From Acidimicrobiaceae bacterium (GTDB lineage Bacteria > Actinomycetota > Acidimicrobiia > Acidimicrobiales > Salinilacustritrichaceae): a DNA stretch of 13,069 nt. Position 1 is the first letter of the stretch. Each line of letters starts with the position of its first letter. Below the pieces are notes generated by a model, which worked only from the letters and a program-made list of their open reading frames with translations, was not told where the DNA came from and did not search any database. The position numbers were made by a program, and so were the translations under genes. This document shows, piece after piece, positions 12,525 through 13,069 of this stretch. The DNA lies in NCBI GenBank assembly GCA_003476595.1, contig DMTU01000105.1:2221-15289 (forward strand), in the 5' to 3' direction.

Positions 12525-13069
12525 TTACTTGGCGGCGGCCCAGGAGTCGCCGAAGGCGATGTTGACCTCGAGGGGCACCCGCAGGTCGGCGGCGCCGCGC
12601 ATGGTCTCCTCCACCAGACCGGGGGCGACGTCGCACTCGTCCTCGGGGACCTCGCAGATGATCTCGTCGTGGACCTGGAGGATGACCTGGGTGTCGAGGC
12701 CCTGGGCGTCGAGAGCCTGGTCGAGCCGGACGAGCGCGACCTTGAACACGTCCGCCGCCAAGCCCTGGATGCCGGCGTTCATGGCCTGACGCTCCCCCGC
12801 CTGGCGGATGCGCACGTTCGACGACGACAGCTCGGGGATCTGGCGGCGACGCCCGAAGAGGGTCTCGGTGTAGCCCCGCTCCCTGGCCTCCTCGACGACG
12901 CGGTCCATGTAGGCGTGCACGTTGGGGAAGGCGGCGAAGTAGGCGTCGAGGATGACCGACGCCTCCTTGGTCGGGATGTTGAGGCGCTGGCCGAGGCCGT
13001 AGGCCTCCATGCCGTAGGCGAGGCCGTAGGAGACCATCTTGGCCTTGGCCCGCTGGTCGGGCTGGACCT
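12525..13069 (-). CDS. polA: DNA polymerase I, C-terminal part (5' part outside window)
   Basis: Last 181 residues of DNA polymerase I, which fills gaps in replication and repair. The partial O-helix reads QRAKAKMVSYGLAYGMEAYG. It aligns with E. coli RRSAKAINFGLIYG so that Arg754, Lys758 and Tyr766 are kept, but Phe762 is replaced by Tyr. The fingers continue GQRLNIPTKEA and the palm motif C is QVHDEIICEV with catalytic Asp and Glu. The C-terminus ends SWAAAK with TAA. The frame is open to the window edge without a start, as expected. Tyr at position 762 is known to lower discrimination against dideoxynucleotides and is also found in mycobacterial Pol I. Neighbour in order: methyltransferase, then accessory genes, then rpsA. 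Confidence 0.98.
   Translation of the reverse strand, partial: VQPDQRAKAKMVSYGLAYGMEAYGLGQRLNIPTKEASVILDAYFAAFPNVHAYMDRVVEEARERGYTETLFGRRRQIPELSSSNVRIRQAGERQAMNAGIQGLAADVFKVALVRLDQALDAQGLDTQVILQVHDEIICEVPEDECDVAPGLVEETMRGAADLRVPLEVNIAFGDSWAAAK

Overview
The window is very GC-rich and densely coded. It reads as a chromosomal segment of a high-GC actinobacterium. The closest impression is the Acidimicrobiia-type lineages, but that is an inference from protein style and was not tested. Supporting points are a DNA polymerase I with the Tyr-type O-helix seen in mycobacteria, an S1 protein with four S1 domains and an actinobacterial-style tail, and Flp/Tad pilus genes of actinobacterial type.

Region 1 (1-3567, + strand) is part of a Tad/Flp pilus locus. 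It holds the 3' part of a TadC inner-membrane protein, a membrane-bound GAF-containing histidine kinase, its NarL/LuxR-type response regulator, and two small Flp pilins. A 13-bp direct repeat lies just upstream of the first pilin gene, where a regulator could bind. A 12-bp perfect hairpin separates the two pilin genes. The simplest reading is that the two-component system controls pilin expression.

Region 2 (3574-6480, - strand) converges on the pilins. It holds the Tad secretion ATPase CpaF/TadA followed by a polytopic membrane protein of GT-C (glycosyltransferase-like) character. Pilus parts are therefore split over two opposed transcription units.

Region 3 (6586-8064, - strand) is rpsA, encoding ribosomal protein S1, with a good hairpin terminator and a candidate extended -10 promoter.

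Region 4 (about 8190-12524) is accessory in character and lies between rpsA and polA, two genes that are neighbours in other actinobacteria such as Mycobacterium. It contains a protein with an N-terminal AbiEi-like winged-helix region and a C-terminal DUF559/Vsr-like nuclease fold, a small coiled-coil membrane protein, a large protein with a DUF6398-like C-terminus, and a class I SAM methyltransferase. At least five, probably six, copies of a palindromic dispersed repeat with core CCGTTCTGGGCCGCGG run through the region. Two copies bracket the nuclease-like gene as 25-bp direct repeats (24 of 25 identical). Three copies begin at or just behind a stop codon. This repeat family, resembling REP/REPIN elements, is the most interesting unexplained structure in the window.

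Region 5 (12525-13069, - strand) is the 3' end of polA.

I see no rRNA, tRNA, CRISPR array, transposase or known riboswitch. No stretch longer than 300 bases lacks a gene. The intergenic gaps (559-701, 2909-3070, 6481-6654, 8065-8346, 9355-9531, 11602-11768) are described under their features.
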